Source: Magnetovibrio sp. (GTDB lineage: Bacteria; Pseudomonadota; Alphaproteobacteria; Rhodospirillales; Magnetovibrionaceae). From it: a DNA stretch of 8,765 nt. Under the pieces are notes generated by a model. The model made no database searches. It was not told where the DNA came from and worked only from the letters and a program-made list of their open reading frames with translations. The stretch covers positions 1 through 8,765 of the forward strand of contig JAESSV010000083.1 of NCBI GenBank assembly GCA_016763895.1, read 5' to 3'. A program made the translations under genes and the position numbers. Each line of letters opens with the position of its first letter. Position 1 is the stretch's first letter. This document shows, piece after piece, positions 6,950 to 8,765 of this stretch.

Positions 6950-8058
6950 ATGATATTGACGGAAAAAAAGAACATTCTGATCGTCGACGATGAACCCATA
7001 AACATTACGGTTTTGATGGGCTTTCTCAAAGATGATTACCGCCTTGTTGCTGCGACGGATGGTCAACAAGCGCTGGATCGCGCCTCTGCAACGCCAAAGC
7101 CCGACCTGATTTTGCTCGACATTATGATGCCCGGGCTCAGCGGTTATGATGTGTGTCGCCAGCTTAAAGGAAACCCCGAAACCCACGATATTCCGGTGAT
7201 TTTTGTTTCTGCTATGGGCGAAACCGACGACGAGACCAATGGTTTTGAATTGGGCGCCGTTGACTATATCACCAACCCATTTCCCCCCCCGTTGTCCAGG
7301 CCCGCATCAAAACACAATTGACCTTAAAAGAAGCCCGCGAGGGTCTTGCCAATCAAAATGTGTGCCTTGAAGAAATGGTTGCAAAACGCACGCAAGAGCT
7401 TGCCGCCACCCAAGACATCACCATTTTGTGCATGACCTCTTTGGCGGAAACCCGCGATAATGAAACGGGCAACCATATTCGTCGGACCCAACATTACGTG
7501 CGCGCCTTGGCAGAATACCTGAAAACCGACCCCAAATTTAAAGCTGACCTTGACCCGCGTACCATTGAATTGCTTTTCAAATCGGCCCCTCTTCATGACA
7601 TTGGCAAGGTCGGCATTCCCGACAACATCCTGCTCAAACCCGGAAAATTAACGGCTGAAGAATTTACCATCATGAAAAAGCACCCTGGTTATGGGCGCGA
7701 GGCCATGGTCAAGGCGGAACGGAGCTTGGCCGCAGAAGGCACCTCAATCGGGGATGATTCTTTTTTAAAATTTGCCGCTGACATTGCCTATTACCACCAT
7801 GAAAAATGGGATGGATCAGGCTATCCCGAAGGCCTCAAAGGCACGGCCATTCCCTTGTCTGCCCGCTTAATGGCGGTGGCCGATGTTTATGATGCCTTGA
7901 CCTGCAAGCGCGTTTATAAGCTGCCGTTTACACACGAAAAAACGCTTGAAATCATGCTGGACGGCAAGGGGCTTCATTTTGATCCCGATATTTTAGAGGC
8001 CTTCATGGCCATCTCTGATCAGTTTCAAGAAATCTCGAAAACATTTTCTGATGATTAG
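6950..8058 (+). CDS. Response regulator, receiver plus HD-GYP (cyclic di-GMP phosphodiesterase), frameshifted at a C8 tract
   Basis: It is a two-component output protein, predicted to hydrolyse cyclic di-GMP when phosphorylated. The receiver (about 7-122) has the acidic pocket D13/D14, phospho-acceptor D57 (LLDIMMPG) and S87. The conserved lysine of the ITKPF motif is asparagine here (N109). The first frame runs through C8 at 7283-7290 and stops at 7321. A second open frame, in step from 7291, carries the rest up to 8058. One additional base in the tract joins them into 369 residues, a standard size for this family, with VVQARIKTQLTLKEAREGL across the repair. Numbered on the joined protein, the HD-GYP domain has LHDIGKVGIPD (H216, D217), HHEKWDGSGYPEGL (HH 283-284, GYP 291-293) and ADVYDALTCKRVYK, so the metal site looks intact. 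A helix of coiled-coil character links the domains (about 125-155). It is the likely acceptor for the kinase HPt. Confidence 0.92.
7283..7290 (+). repeat. C8 homopolymer tract at the frameshift of the HD-GYP regulator
   Basis: Eight consecutive C follow TTT. The number of C decides whether the receiver continues into the HD-GYP domain: nine (or any number that is a multiple of three) would keep the frame, eight does not. It is either a sequencing undercount or a slippage-prone tract that switches the enzyme on and off. Confidence 0.7.
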
Positions 8059-8061
8059 TTC

Positions 8062-8086
8062 AAAACAAGACGGTCGGTCGTTTTTT
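8062..8086 (+). terminator. Possible weak terminator after the kinase-regulator operon
   Basis: AAAAC (8062-8066) and GAC (8069-8071) can pair with GTC (8077-8079) and GTTTT (from 8080) around the loop GGTCG, with a 2-nt bulge, and the stem runs into T6 (8081-8086). The stem is short and mostly A-T, so termination would be weak. Its position, 4 nt after the stop and before acnA, is what makes it plausible. Confidence 0.35.
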
Positions 8087-8122
8087 ATGTTATAAGGTCC
8101 TAAGTGATTTGAATTACCCATC

Positions 8123-8129
8123 AAAGGAG
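8123..8129 (+). promoter_or_regulatory. Strong ribosome binding site of acnA
   Basis: AAAGGAG ends 7 nt before ATG 8137, the best Shine-Dalgarno match in the window. It fixes the acnA start and fits a highly translated central-metabolism gene. TATAAG at 8091-8096 might be part of an acnA promoter, but no good -35 partner is visible. Confidence 0.7.
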
Positions 8130-8136
8130 CTTCTCA

Positions 8137-8765
8137 ATGGCTGGACTGGACACCTTAAAAACACGCCGCACCCTGAATGTGTCGGGAAAGAGTTACGACT
8201 ATTTCAGTCTTAAAGCTGCCGAAGAAGCAGGACTTGGTGCCGTGTCCAGGCTCCCTTTTTCCATCAAAGTGTTGTTGGAAAATATGTTGCGTTTCGAAGA
8301 TGGTCACACCGTCAGCACCGATGATGTCAAAGCCGCAGCCAATTGGGCCAGTGATGCCAAAGGCGGGCGCGAAATTGCCTATCGTCCAGCCCGCGTTTTG
8401 ATGCAAGACTTCACCGGTGTTCCCGCCGTTGTTGACTTGGCTGCGATGCGCTATGCCATCGTATCGGTGGGCGGAAAAGCCAGCAAAATTAACCCCCTTA
8501 CCCCCGTTGATCTGGTCATTGATCATTCGATCATGGTTGATTTTTCGGGCACCGATGACGCTTTGGAAAAAAATGAAACCCTTGAATTCATCCGCAACAA
8601 AGAACGCTATGAGTTTTTGCGGTGGGGCCAACAGGCCTTTGACAATTTCCGTGTCGTGCCACCTGGAACCGGAATTTGCCATCAGGTCAACGTCGAACAC
8701 CTGGCCCAAGTGGTCTGGACCAACGACCAAAATATGGCTTACCCCGACACCTTGGTCGGCACCGA
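8137..8765 (+). CDS. acnA: Aconitate hydratase AcnA, N-terminal part (cut by window edge)
   Basis: Aconitase converts citrate to isocitrate through cis-aconitate in the TCA cycle, using a labile [4Fe-4S] cluster in the cytoplasm. The 209 codons present match the monomeric AcnA family from the first residues. Visible are LPFSIKVLLENMLRFEDG (about 44-61), then YRPARVLMQDFTGVPAVVDL, KINPLTPVDLVIDHSIMVDF, RWGQQAFDNFRVVPPGTGI and, at the end, AYPDTLVGT. The frame is unbroken and runs off the window just before the expected DSHT motif of the active site; the cluster cysteines lie beyond the edge. Full AcnA proteins have about 890 residues, so roughly a quarter is seen. The gene reads away from ccmA, the usual neighbour in many Alphaproteobacteria, but the peroxidase-kinase-regulator block lies between them. 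A 78-bp gap separates it from the regulator, probably with its own promoter. Confidence 0.96.
   Translation, partial: MAGLDTLKTRRTLNVSGKSYDYFSLKAAEEAGLGAVSRLPFSIKVLLENMLRFEDGHTVSTDDVKAAANWASDAKGGREIAYRPARVLMQDFTGVPAVVDLAAMRYAIVSVGGKASKINPLTPVDLVIDHSIMVDFSGTDDALEKNETLEFIRNKERYEFLRWGQQAFDNFRVVPPGTGICHQVNVEHLAQVVWTNDQNMAYPDTLVGT

Noticed and set aside
8155..8730. 191-codon minus-strand open frame
   Set aside because: It lies entirely antisense to acnA, whose frame has clear family motifs throughout; the minus translation has no recognisable domain.

Overview
The window looks like part of an alphaproteobacterial chromosome, of Rhodospirillales type or a related marine lineage; this is inferred from gene content and order, not from a marker gene. 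GC content is moderate. The most telling feature is that ccmA and the aconitase gene acnA point away from each other, an arrangement I recall as common in Alphaproteobacteria. Here the two are separated by an extra block of about 5.6 kb.

Left part (1-2090, minus strand): ccmA, ccmB and ccmC encode the ABC-type part of System I cytochrome c maturation, and ccmA and ccmB overlap by 4 nt. ccmC is broken. Its last transmembrane helix and second heme-ligand histidine are missing, and its reading frame runs into unrelated DNA at about position 103. That DNA (2 to about 124, plus strand) encodes part of a HEPN-domain protein. The two homologies share roughly 15-22 bp at the join, so it is either a rearrangement or an assembly chimera.

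Middle part (2091-2488): about 400 bp without a convincing gene. It holds a strong stem-loop with a T tract that acts as a terminator on the minus strand (towards ccmA), a tandem 14-bp direct repeat and a second weaker hairpin.

Right-centre part (2489-8058, plus strand): a tightly packed three-gene operon. It encodes an exported di-heme cytochrome c peroxidase, a 1161-residue hybrid sensor kinase (periplasmic helical sensor, PAS, HisKA, HATPase, two receivers, HPt) and a receiver-HD-GYP response regulator predicted to degrade cyclic di-GMP. The peroxidase stop and the kinase start overlap (ATGA), and the kinase and regulator are 5 nt apart. Both the peroxidase and the regulator carry a single-base deletion in or beside a C run that splits the reading frame. 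Restoring one base in each gives full-length proteins. These may be sequencing errors, phase-variable tracts or early decay.

Right end (8137-8765): the first 209 codons of acnA, cut by the window edge, behind a strong ribosome binding site.

The most interesting proposal is that the operon is a redox or peroxide signalling module. A periplasmic heme enzyme is co-translated with a kinase that has a periplasmic sensor, and the phosphorelay ends in cyclic di-GMP turnover. The module sits between the genes that make c-type cytochromes and the iron-sulfur enzyme aconitase. The sequence shows the architecture; the signalling link is inference.
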